Source: Rhodospirillales bacterium (GTDB lineage Bacteria > Pseudomonadota > Alphaproteobacteria > Rhodospirillales > Defluviicoccaceae). Taken from it: a stretch of 64,000 nucleotides of DNA. Shown in pieces: positions 46,752 through 54,522 of this stretch. How positions within the stretch are numbered: position 1 is the stretch's first letter; each line of letters starts with the position of its first letter. Position numbers and translations under genes: made by a program. Location of the stretch: positions 17,633 through 81,632 of the forward strand of contig JAEULH010000010.1 in assembly GCA_016793925.1 (NCBI GenBank), in the 5' to 3' direction. Under the pieces are notes generated by a model. That model had not been told where the DNA came from. It was given only the letters and a program-made list of their open reading frames with translations, and made no database searches.

Positions 46752-47737
46752 CGGCTCCCTCCGGCCGCGTGCGGCTTGGCCAGGACGGCAAGCAACACGC
46801 TTTCGATCATCTGCCCTTTGTGTACGGAAAATTCGCCGCCGCCGGCCTCGGCAAGGCGCTCGAAAAATCGCCGGGCCGGGGTCGGTCCCAAACTGGCGCC
46901 GGTGTAGATGGCGGCAACCGCGCGCGGGAAGCGGCCATTCGGAGCCGAGAGCCGAAACCGGGCGGCCATCGACAGCGTCCGCTCGATGTCTGCCGGATGC
47001 GCCGGCGCATCGCCGATGACGATGATGCGTCCCTGGGCGTCGTTGCGCCACGGCATGCTGGTCGCGGCCGCAAGGGCCTCGTCGACCCGTTCGGGCTCAT
47101 CGCCACCGCCTTCGGCCGAGAGCCGGCGGACGAAGGAGAGGACGTCCGCGTTGGCCGCGTCCAAGGCGGCGAGTTGGGTTCCGCGAACGACATAGGCGTC
47201 GCCGCGGTCGCGATAGGCGACGAAGCCGATCCGCAGCGTCGGCGCCAGCCGCTGGAGAACCTGGATGATCGCGACCAGGTTCGCCTGCAGATCCTGCAAT
47301 TCGTCGCGCATGCTTCCGGTCGTGTCCATGACGAAGACGAGATCGAGATCGGTGATCGCGAGTAGGCTGCGCCGGGGACCGGGCACCGGAGTGGCAGCCT
47401 GGGACGGAGTCTCGACAACCGTCGGCGTCGGCGCCGGCTGCGCCGCGAGCGCCGCCCGCGCCCGCTCCAGGCGTTGGCGCGCCTGCGCCGCGGCGTCGAA
47501 AGCTTCGCCCTGCGCCTGGTTGGCGTCGGCGTTCGCCGTCTCTGCCTCGCGCAGCGCCTGTGCCGCAGCAGCAAGTTCGGCGCGCGCACCCTCCGTTTCC
47601 TCTTCCAGGGCCGGCGCACGCAGGTAATAGGGGAAGAACGAGACCGCGAGCAGCATGAAGGCGCCCAGCGCCGAAGCGAACAGATCGAGCGCCGAGATGC
47701 TCAGTGCGTCGAGCGCTTGCCGCGGACGCACCAGCAT
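46748..47737 (-). CDS. MotB/ExbD-like membrane anchor fused to a VWA domain (VWA protein 2)
   Basis: The protein has 329 aa. The N-terminal helix (about 15-38, SALDLFASALGAFMLLAVS) carries Asp18 near its start. A coiled coil (about 44-100) and Pro/Thr linker lead to a VWA domain (about 128-329) with MIDAS residues D138, T140, S142 (MDTTGSM) and VIGDAPAHP. It is a diverged paralogue of VWA protein 1, and the two may form a heteromeric stator. The start lies 7 nt after the stop of the MotA/ExbB gene, so the channel gene and this gene are tightly linked. The domain likely lies in the periplasm if topology follows MotB. Confidence 0.83.
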   Translation of the reverse strand: MLVRPRQALDALSISALDLFASALGAFMLLAVSFFPYYLRAPALEEETEGARAELAAAAQALREAETANADANQAQGEAFDAAAQARQRLERARAALAAQPAPTPTVVETPSQAATPVPGPRRSLLAITDLDLVFVMDTTGSMRDELQDLQANLVAIIQVLQRLAPTLRIGFVAYRDRGDAYVVRGTQLAALDAANADVLSFVRRLSAEGGGDEPERVDEALAAATSMPWRNDAQGRIIVIGDAPAHPADIERTLSMAARFRLSAPNGRFPRAVAAIYTGASLGPTPARRFFERLAEAGGGEFSVHKGQMIESVLLAVLAKPHAAGGSR

Positions 47738-47744
47738 GATCCGT

Positions 47745-48602
47745 TCAGTCCGCGTAGAGACGGTTGATGAGGTTGTCGAGGCAGTACTGTCCCGCCCGGT
47801 TCAGCGCCCGCTCCTCGCGGGCCTGAACCACGTGCTGGACGAGCACGAGCACCGCCGACATGCACAATGCCAAAAGGGTCGTGTTGAAGGCGACGGCAAG
47901 CCGCTCGGTCAGGCCCGCCAGCAGGGCCGGATCCTGGAGATCGGCGGCGCCCGCATAGGCGAGCGCCAGGGCGATGCCGAGCACGGTGCCAAGAAAGCCG
48001 AGCGCCGGAATCGCCCAGATGACATAGCGGATCATCATGTAGCGCAGGTCGATCTCGTGCAGGCCGAGGTCGAGGCTCGAATTCAGGAGCGCATTCGCCT
48101 GGTCGACGGACCTGTTGGTCTGGAACTGGGTGACGACCCGCTGGATCAGATGCGGCAGAAAGCGCCCGTAGGACGGCGAATCGGGACGCATCGCGGCGCG
48201 CGCGGCCGCGTAGATGCGTCGCAACTCGAGAGACTGCAGGACCGTAGTCTCGTCCTCGGGAAGATAGTGCCGGTTCAGTTCCGCGCGCTCGGCCGTGGTT
48301 TCCCGGGCGCGGACGATCAGCTCGCCGATCCCCAGCGCGAAAACGATCCACATGACGGTCTGCACCGTCAACGGGTAGGTCGCCTCGCGGTAGTCGAGGA
48401 GAACGACCGCGAGGGCCGGCGGCAGCGTCCATTCCATGACCTTCATCGCCACGATCGCGATGACCACGGCAGCGGCAAGGATCGTGAGGTTGCCGAGGCG
48501 TCGCCGCCGCCCGGGCGCGCCTATCGGCGACGACGCCGGGCGCGGTTTCGCCGGCGTCCGACGCCCGTCGCGTCCGGCCGGCGTCGGCTGGACGGTGGTC
48601 AT
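47745..48602 (-). CDS. MotA/TolQ/ExbB-family proton channel subunit
   Basis: The protein has 285 aa. After a basic N-terminal 35 residues come two helices (about 39-56 and 78-97), a long cytoplasmic loop, and the conserved C-terminal pair (YVIWAIPALGFLGTVLGIAL and LAVAFNTTLLALCMSAVLVLV) with the Gly/Thr-rich pattern of the TolQ/ExbB/MotA superfamily. Such proteins form a pentamer around a B-subunit dimer and use ion flow to do mechanical work. CAGGAG precedes the ATG. The following two genes encode proteins with B-subunit-like helices, which supports a complete A/B ion-driven unit. Confidence 0.87.
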   Translation of the reverse strand: MTTVQPTPAGRDGRRTPAKPRPASSPIGAPGRRRRLGNLTILAAAVVIAIVAMKVMEWTLPPALAVVLLDYREATYPLTVQTVMWIVFALGIGELIVRARETTAERAELNRHYLPEDETTVLQSLELRRIYAAARAAMRPDSPSYGRFLPHLIQRVVTQFQTNRSVDQANALLNSSLDLGLHEIDLRYMMIRYVIWAIPALGFLGTVLGIALALAYAGAADLQDPALLAGLTERLAVAFNTTLLALCMSAVLVLVQHVVQAREERALNRAGQYCLDNLINRLYAD

Positions 48603-49087
48603 GGTCTCCTGCGTACGATCTCGCCGGTCACGGCGTCCCGCTCGACCCGACCGCGGAGCGGCTGGCGCCCGCCGTCGCCCGGCGATGCCCCGTTCGCCGC
48701 CCCTGCCCCGGCGGCCGCGCGCTGCGGCGACGCATCTCGCGCCGAGCGGAGAAGGGCCTCGACGCTGCAAATGTAATCGCCGAGCCGCAGCGGCTCATCG
48801 GCGGCAACGAAGGTCTGGCGGATGCGGCTCCACGGCTCCGCCCCCGAGCCCGGCCGCCGGTCGCCGCCGTTCCCGCCGTCTTGCAGCCGGCGCGGCGCAC
48901 GCCGCCACGTCCCGCCCGCCGAAGCGCAATCGACGAGATAGAGGCGCCCGCTGTCGGTGACGATCATCTCGGCATGGTGCGGCGCCACCGACGCGTCGGC
49001 GACGACGACGTCTGCAAACGGGCTCCTGCCTATGACCAGTGTCCTCACCGTTCCACCGTTCCTGCCACCGTTACTGACTTCGTTCAC
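48599..49087 (-). CDS. FHA-domain protein (FHA protein 1, altered phosphopeptide site)
   Basis: The protein has 162 aa. An FHA fold occupies about 14-110 (LVIGRSPFADVVV, HHAEMIVTDSGRLYLVDC), interrupted by an insert at about 62-85 rich in Arg/Gly/Asp. The usual Ser before the conserved His is Ala (VAPHHAE) and NGT reads GGT, so phosphothreonine binding may be weakened. A basic, flexible tail follows. The GTG start overlaps the kinase stop (GTGA at 49084-49087) and its stop overlaps the channel subunit gene. Confidence 0.78.
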   Translation of the reverse strand: MNEVSNGGRNGGTVRTLVIGRSPFADVVVADASVAPHHAEMIVTDSGRLYLVDCASAGGTWRRAPRRLQDGGNGGDRRPGSGAEPWSRIRQTFVAADEPLRLGDYICSVEALLRSARDASPQRAAAGAGAANGASPGDGGRQPLRGRVERDAVTGEIVRRRP

Positions 49088-51174
49088 CGCGCCCGTGCAT
49101 CGACCAGCTGCGGCGGGTTGTTGTCTTCGAGTTGGTTGGTGCCGAGTTCGACGACGCTATCGGGCGCGAGAACCAGGCCGTTGCCCTTGTTCTCGGTGAC
49201 CGTGTTGCGGTCGATGGCGCCGCCGCTGCCGCCGAGGATGAGAATGCCGTGCTCGCCGTTCTTGGTCACAGTGTTGCCCATCAGCTTCGGCGTTCCCCCG
49301 TCCGCGACGATAACGCCGGACAGCGCGCTGCCGACGATGCGGTTGTTCTCCAGGCGACCGCGGCCGCTGTCGTAGACGAAGACGCCGGCCTCGCCCGAAC
49401 CCTCAAGCGTGTTGCCGACGACGCGCGGGTCCGCGCCCGAGCGGATCTGCAGACCCGAGCCGCGGCTGGCGGTGATCGTGTTGTTCTCCAGGGTGCCCTT
49501 GGCGCCCTCGCTGAAAACGAGGCTGCCGCTGCCGGTGAAGGTGCTGTCGCGAATGGTTGGTTCCGCGCCGCTGCGCACCAGTACCGCCGGTGCCGGCGTG
49601 TCGGTCACGGTTGCGCGCTGGATCATGGGCATGGCGCCGTCGCGAACGACGATCGCCGGACCTTCCGGCGAGGAAACGCGGACATCCTGGAGCCAGACCG
49701 AGCCGGACGAGATGAGGACGCAGGGCAGCGCGAAGAGCGGCCCCTCGCCGTCGGACGCGCCCTTCAGGGTCAGGCCGGTGATCGTTCCGCCTTCGCCACG
49801 GGCGATCAGGCAGGGCCCGTCCGCCGGCGCGATGACCGGCTCGGCGCCGTCTGCGGCGGCAAGGTGCACAGGGTGATTGAGCACGACCGTTTCGGCGTAG
49901 GTCCCGTCCTTGACGCGAATGATCGCCTCGTCGCCGGCGCGCCGAAGCGCTTCGCCGATCGTCGTCAGGTCGCCGCTGCCGTCCTGCGCGACGACCCACT
50001 CGCTCTTGAAGTACCGCTCATAGAAGGGGCGACCGGCCCAGACTGCGGCGATTCCCACAAGCGCCAGAAACGCCAGAACGGCGGCCGGCCACCACCGCAT
50101 GCGCCGGCGGGCGGGCGGCACCGACTCTTCCGCCGCAACCGCCGCGGCATCGGCTTCGGAGCGCTCTCCGGCCGTACGGCGAATGCGGACCGTCGGCGCC
50201 ACGTCGTCATCGACATCGGCTTCCGCAGCCCCCGCCTCCCGGCTTTCGGCGCCGACATCGCCGGCGCTGTCGCCGGCCGCTGTCGGCTCGGCAGGCGTGA
50301 GAATTGGCAACGGCTCCGGCCGGGGCAGCTTGAGCATCGCGGCCCAGGCTTCCGCCGATTGCGGTCGCTTCGCCGGGTCAAGGTTGAGCGCGCGGTCGAC
50401 AGCAGCGGCAAGTTCCATCGCGTCGCCGCCGACGACCGACACGGCCGGGCTGATCCATGCGCCGTTCAGCCTGGCCGACGCCGGCGGCGGCGGCGAGCCG
50501 ACGAGCGCCCGGTAGGCGATTGCGGCCAGCGCATAAAGATCGGTCCACGGCCCCTCGTTTTCGTCCGCGCGGTACTGCTCGGGAGCGGCATAGCCGTCGG
50601 TCAGCCATGTCTCGATCTCCCCGCCGGCACGCTCAAGCGACACCGCCGCGCCGAAGTCTGCGATGACCGGAGCGGAAAAATCCGGAACCAGGATGTTCGC
50701 CGGCTTCAGGTCCCGGTGCAGGCAGCCGGCGGCATGAATCGCCTCGACGCCGGAGCACAGGGCCGCAAGCAGCGCCTTGATCTCCTTGACGCCGAGCCGG
50801 CCATGGCGGCGACGCAACACCATCTCCAGATCGGGCGCATCGACCAGGTCGAGGATGAGGAACGCTGCACCGCCGCCGCGTCCCCACTGCTTGAGCCGGA
50901 CGATGGCAGGATGATCGAGGCGGGTGAGAACCTCGGCCTCCTTCGGAATGATGCTCCCGTCCTCGGCGACCTTGATGAAGACGGCTTTGCCGGTTTCGCG
51001 GTTGTAGGCCTTGAACCGGGCCTGACCGCCGAGACCGGGCAGCGTCTCGGGTGCATCCTCGGCAAGCCGGTAGCGTCGGGGCACGACGTCCCGGAGTCGG
51101 ATGGCGGCGGCTTCGCTCTCATCTTCGGCCGTCGCGGTCGCGGCTCCGTCGCTCGTTGCCGGAGCGGCGCTCAC
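49084..51174 (-). CDS. Membrane Ser/Thr protein kinase with periplasmic beta-helix ectodomain
   Basis: The protein has 696 aa. The kinase domain (about 30-285) keeps catalytic residues K68, E79, HRDLKPAN (153-160), DFG (173-175) and AAPEQY; the glycine loop is unusual (LGGQARFK). A linker of about 75 residues contains APTVRIRR, a plausible phosphothreonine docking site for FHA domains. A membrane helix (about 361-381) is followed by a 300-residue ectodomain of parallel beta-helix repeats of the NosD type (for example LENNRIVGSALSGVIVADGG and NTVTENKGNGLVL). It would sense an envelope polymer and phosphorylate cytosolic partners. GTG overlaps the upstream stop. Confidence 0.87.
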   Translation of the reverse strand: MSAAPATSDGAATATAEDESEAAAIRLRDVVPRRYRLAEDAPETLPGLGGQARFKAYNRETGKAVFIKVAEDGSIIPKEAEVLTRLDHPAIVRLKQWGRGGGAAFLILDLVDAPDLEMVLRRRHGRLGVKEIKALLAALCSGVEAIHAAGCLHRDLKPANILVPDFSAPVIADFGAAVSLERAGGEIETWLTDGYAAPEQYRADENEGPWTDLYALAAIAYRALVGSPPPPASARLNGAWISPAVSVVGGDAMELAAAVDRALNLDPAKRPQSAEAWAAMLKLPRPEPLPILTPAEPTAAGDSAGDVGAESREAGAAEADVDDDVAPTVRIRRTAGERSEADAAAVAAEESVPPARRRMRWWPAAVLAFLALVGIAAVWAGRPFYERYFKSEWVVAQDGSGDLTTIGEALRRAGDEAIIRVKDGTYAETVVLNHPVHLAAADGAEPVIAPADGPCLIARGEGGTITGLTLKGASDGEGPLFALPCVLISSGSVWLQDVRVSSPEGPAIVVRDGAMPMIQRATVTDTPAPAVLVRSGAEPTIRDSTFTGSGSLVFSEGAKGTLENNTITASRGSGLQIRSGADPRVVGNTLEGSGEAGVFVYDSGRGRLENNRIVGSALSGVIVADGGTPKLMGNTVTKNGEHGILILGGSGGAIDRNTVTENKGNGLVLAPDSVVELGTNQLEDNNPPQLVDARAR

Positions 51175-51806
51175 AAGTTGGCTCGAGATGGCATGGTATA
51201 GCTCGGGAACGACGGCACCGGCGTCGCTTCGGCGGCGGGCCCGTGGTTCGCCGGCGCGGCAGCACCGGCCGGCGGCGCCGAATCACGCCCAGCGGATCCG
51301 CCGGGCTTGGCGGACGGCGAGGCCGGTCTCGGCGACAAGGGTACCGGTGCGTCGCCTCGGCTGGTTACGGGCGGCCGCGCGGCCGGCGGCACGCTCACCT
51401 CGTCCAACGACCATAGCGCCTTGCCGATCCGACAGCCGGTTCCGCGCACCTCCGTCGGCGGCGCGCCGGCGCGCTCGATGGTGCGTCGGTAGTCGCGACA
51501 GGGGGTCGTGGGATCGCGGTAGTAGGTGCGCTCGATAACAAGCATGCCGTGGCTGCCGGTGTCGGGATTACGCAGCGGAACCTCGACCTCGGTCTTGCGC
51601 GTTTCAAGAGCTTCGTTGATGGCGATGGTCAGATAGGTCTGGTCGCCGGGATCCTCGCTCAGCACGGCCGCGTTCACCCGCGGCTCCATTGCCAACACCA
51701 GAACGCCGGCGAGAAGCGAAGGTGCGACAAAGCCGGCGATGAGGCGACCATTGGCGCGACCATAGCACGAACGAATGGTCATGACACGAGGGTCCATCGT
51801 CATCAT
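51171..51806 (-). CDS. Exported surface-antigen-like protein (RT0821/Lpp0805 type)
   Basis: The protein has 211 aa. A signal-anchor-like segment (LIAGFVAPSLLAGVLVLAM, about 23-41) precedes a domain resembling the RT0821/Lpp0805 surface protein family: ALETRKTEVEVPLRNPDTGSHGMLVIERTYY, CRDYRRTIE and GTGCRIGKALWSLDE. The C-terminal 90 residues are Pro/Ala/Ser-rich. It overlaps the kinase gene by four bases and is probably the first gene of the operon. The start is uncertain between several ATGs (51806, 51803, 51797, 51782); no strong ribosome site exists. It may be the outer-surface partner of the kinase ectodomain (inference). Confidence 0.7.
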   Translation of the reverse strand: MMTMDPRVMTIRSCYGRANGRLIAGFVAPSLLAGVLVLAMEPRVNAAVLSEDPGDQTYLTIAINEALETRKTEVEVPLRNPDTGSHGMLVIERTYYRDPTTPCRDYRRTIERAGAPPTEVRGTGCRIGKALWSLDEVSVPPAARPPVTSRGDAPVPLSPRPASPSAKPGGSAGRDSAPPAGAAAPANHGPAAEATPVPSFPSYTMPSRANL

Positions 51807-51983
51807 CGCAGCGCACCAGTCCCGGAACCGCCGGGGTCGGCGCGGAACCGCGCGCGACACCCACCGACCGCCGGCCGACTGGGGCTTGCGGGTATCTGCC
51901 GGGCGAAGGTCTTGAGCCCCGTCGAGCAACCGCTACATATTAAAACCGGCAAGAACTTTTGCAACCACGGCTGGGTGGTCTCG

Positions 51984-52646
51984 GTGAAGCGTGCACTGGG
52001 TGGTCCGATAAGCGTCCTGACGGTCGTTGCTTTCCTCGCGGCGTGTAGCACACCGACGTCGACGCGATACGACTCCAGCGACGTCGGCCGCACCATCGAG
52101 ACGACACCCGGCTCAGTGATTTCGTCTCGGGTCGTCGAGATCTCGGGCGACAGCCGCAACGTCGGCCCGATCGCCGGCGGCGCCGCCGGGGCCGCGGCGA
52201 CCGGTTTGGCCTACGGCGGCCGGGGTTCGGGCTGGGCGGCGTTGCTGGGCGGGCTGATCGGCGCGGGCGCCGGCTACCTCGTCGAATCCTCCGCGCGCAG
52301 TCGCGAGGGGATCGAGTACATCGTACGGATGAACGACGGGCGCACGGTGACGCTGGTGCAGAACCGGGAAAAGGCGGAGGTCCCGATCGCCGACGGAACG
52401 CCTGTTCTGGTCCAGATCAGCGGCCGTTACACGCGTGTCATCCCCGATCCCACCGCCGATCGCAGCGGCGCTGTGGCCGGCGGAAGCGCCGGCGGCGGCA
52501 CCGCGGCGGGCGGAGGAAGCGGCGGCGGCGCCGCCACGGCCGGCGGAGGAAGCGGCGGCTGGGTCGATCCGGACACGGTTCGCGAAGCGCCGGCTGCGGG
52601 GACGCCGTCTCCGGCTGCGCAAACCCCGGCCGCGCCGCGCCAGTAG
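51984..52646 (+). CDS. Glycine-zipper outer-membrane lipoprotein (SlyB/17-kDa antigen-like)
   Basis: The protein has 220 aa. A lipoprotein signal (ISVLTVVAFLAAC, Cys 21) is followed by a glycine-zipper (GGAAGAAATGLAYGG, LLGGLIGAGAGYLVE) and a SlyB-like beta segment (EYIVRMNDGRTVTLVQ...VQISGRYTRVIPD). The C-terminal 70 residues are low-complexity Gly/Ala/Ser. It is divergent from the VWA/kinase operon. SlyB-like proteins stabilise the outer membrane and are induced by envelope stress. The start is a GTG at 51984; other GTGs lie slightly upstream. Confidence 0.8.
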   Translation: MKRALGGPISVLTVVAFLAACSTPTSTRYDSSDVGRTIETTPGSVISSRVVEISGDSRNVGPIAGGAAGAAATGLAYGGRGSGWAALLGGLIGAGAGYLVESSARSREGIEYIVRMNDGRTVTLVQNREKAEVPIADGTPVLVQISGRYTRVIPDPTADRSGAVAGGSAGGGTAAGGGSGGGAATAGGGSGGWVDPDTVREAPAAGTPSPAAQTPAAPRQ

Positions 52647-52808
52647 CCCGCGGCACGCGCCCCTGGCTCGGCCGGGACGGCCGAACGAGGTTGCGCCGAG
52701 GCACCTCTTCCTCGCCTGCGAGGACGCCTCCCCCATGTGCGGCCAGGTTTTCCATCCGAACGGCAGCGACCAGATCGCACGCCGAACCCGATGCCGCCGG
52801 CGGCCGGC

Positions 52809-53582
52809 TCAGTACAGATGCTGACCGCCGGTCACCCAAAGCTCCGTGCCGGTGATGTAGGCGGCGTCCTCGGAGCAGAGGAAGAAGATCGCGCGGGCGA
52901 CATCCTCGGGCGAGCCCATGCGCTCCAGCGGGATGCGGGGGATCATCACCTCGTATTCCGGCTGGATCATGTCGGTCTCGATCTCGCCCGGAGCGACCGC
53001 GTTGACCCGGATGTCGAGACTGGCGCACTCGTGCGCCAACTCCCGCGTCAGCGCCGACAGCGCGGCTTTCGATGTGGAATACGCCGAGCCGGCGAACGGA
53101 TGGATGGCGTGGCCGGCGATCGAGGTGACGTTGACCACCGCGCCCCTGCCTTTGTGCAAGGCGCCGGCAAAGCCGCGCACCAGCTTCAAGCCGGCGAAAA
53201 AGTTGATCTCGAAGACCTGACGCCAAGCGTCCAGATCTCCGTTCAGGCAGCCGAGCCTCTCCTTATACGGCGTCTTCGGCGACAGGCCGGCGTTGTTGAC
53301 CAGTGCGTGCAAGGGCGCGCCGGCCAAGGCCTCGTTGGCTTCGCTGATGAAGTGGCCAAGGCTGGCCGCGTCGCCGAGGTCGGTGGGGATGTGACAGGTC
53401 CAGTTGGGGTCGCGCCGGCACTCGGGCGGCGCCGGGTCGCGCGAGCAGGTGATGATCCGCCAGCCGCGGTCGAGAAAGGTCTTGGCCGTGACGTGACCGA
53501 TGCCGCGGCTCGCGCCGGTAACGATAACGGATTTGCGGTCCGCCTCCGCTGCGTCCGTCACGGTATCGCCGATCTCGCTCAA
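52809..53582 (-). CDS. Short-chain dehydrogenase/reductase (SDR)
   Basis: The protein has 257 aa. The classical SDR pattern is clear: the cofactor loop TGASRGIG (about 22-29), NNAG, and the active-site motif SAYSTSKAAL with catalytic Tyr and Lys; the ending ITGTELWVTGGQHLY is usual. The substrate cannot be predicted. The apparent start is a TTG whose last bases overlap the stop of the upstream Usp gene (TTGA), so the two genes are coupled. There is no membrane or signal segment. Confidence 0.88.
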   Translation of the reverse strand: MSEIGDTVTDAAEADRKSVIVTGASRGIGHVTAKTFLDRGWRIITCSRDPAPPECRRDPNWTCHIPTDLGDAASLGHFISEANEALAGAPLHALVNNAGLSPKTPYKERLGCLNGDLDAWRQVFEINFFAGLKLVRGFAGALHKGRGAVVNVTSIAGHAIHPFAGSAYSTSKAALSALTRELAHECASLDIRVNAVAPGEIETDMIQPEYEVMIPRIPLERMGSPEDVARAIFFLCSEDAAYITGTELWVTGGQHLY

Positions 53583-54430
53583 TGCGCCATCAACAGCGCC
53601 GAGGAGGTGCCTTCGAGCATATGCCGGGTGACGCCGCCCAGGATAAGCTCGCGCAGCCGGCTGTGACTGTAAGCCCCCATGACGACAAGATCGGCGCCGG
53701 CGGCGGCCTTGCCTACGGTATCGCCGACAGACCCATCCTGATCGACGATATGCAGTCGAGCGCCGAGGCCATGCCAGGCGAGGTATTCGACCAAGGCTTC
53801 GGGCTCGGCGTCTTTCGACTTGTCCGGATCGGCGGCCACGACCTCGATTGTCTCGGCGCGATGGAAAAAGTCCATGGCCGCGTAGACCGCCCGCGCGGCC
53901 TCGGCGCTCCCGTTCCAGGCGACAGCGATCCGCCGGCCGATCGGACCCGGCGTCGTCGGTGCGACAAGCACCGGCCGGCCGGTTTCGAACAGCGCCGTAT
54001 TCAGGATCATTGTCGCATCGGAATCAGGCTGCTGCGCGGGCCGGCCGAGGACGATGAGATCGGCGATCCGGCCGCGACGCGCCATCTCTTCCTCCGCGCG
54101 CCCATCGACAGCGGCCCAGGAGATGGACGCGCCGGCGGTCGTCGGGTCGCTGGCCAGCGGCAGACCGCTTTCGCCAATAATCGTATCGAACAGGTCCTTC
54201 GCCTCGCGGGCCCGCGTCGCCGTTTCCTTTTCGGTCAACTCGATCAGCTCCTCGACCATGCCCGCCGACATGCCCTCGCCGATCAACGGGACGCCGAGGC
54301 GCGGGTCGGGCCGGACATGTATGGCGGCGATATGGGCGCCGTGCGCGCGCCCGATCTCGAGCGCAGATAGCAGCACCGTCCGCCCGGCGGCCGACCCCTC
54401 GACCGGCACGAGAATCTTCCGGATGGCCAT
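53579..54430 (-). CDS. Universal stress protein with two Usp domains
   Basis: The protein has 283 aa. Two tandem UspA-type domains are present: the first begins IRKILVPVEGSAAG, the second RRIAVAWNGSAEA and ends in the nucleotide-loop pattern VVMGAYSHSRLRELILGGVTRHML. Tandem Usp proteins bind ATP and protect during stress or growth arrest. AGGAGGG lies 5 nt before ATG at 54430, which is preferred to the in-frame GTG at 54436. It is followed by the SDR gene, overlapping by a few bases. Confidence 0.92.
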   Translation of the reverse strand: MAIRKILVPVEGSAAGRTVLLSALEIGRAHGAHIAAIHVRPDPRLGVPLIGEGMSAGMVEELIELTEKETATRAREAKDLFDTIIGESGLPLASDPTTAGASISWAAVDGRAEEEMARRGRIADLIVLGRPAQQPDSDATMILNTALFETGRPVLVAPTTPGPIGRRIAVAWNGSAEAARAVYAAMDFFHRAETIEVVAADPDKSKDAEPEALVEYLAWHGLGARLHIVDQDGSVGDTVGKAAAGADLVVMGAYSHSRLRELILGGVTRHMLEGTSSALLMAH

Positions 54431-54522
54431 GTTCACCCTCCTGCCGCAGCTCCCCTGCCTTCATCATGACGAGCCCAGGCGCGAAAGGAAAGGTGCCATC
54501 ACGTTCGGCGCAGGCTTCGTCA

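Noticed and set aside
45417..51806. Zorya-type antiphage system
   Set aside because: Zorya uses a MotA/MotB-like pair but its B protein has an OmpA domain and is linked to helicase or nuclease genes; none of those are here.
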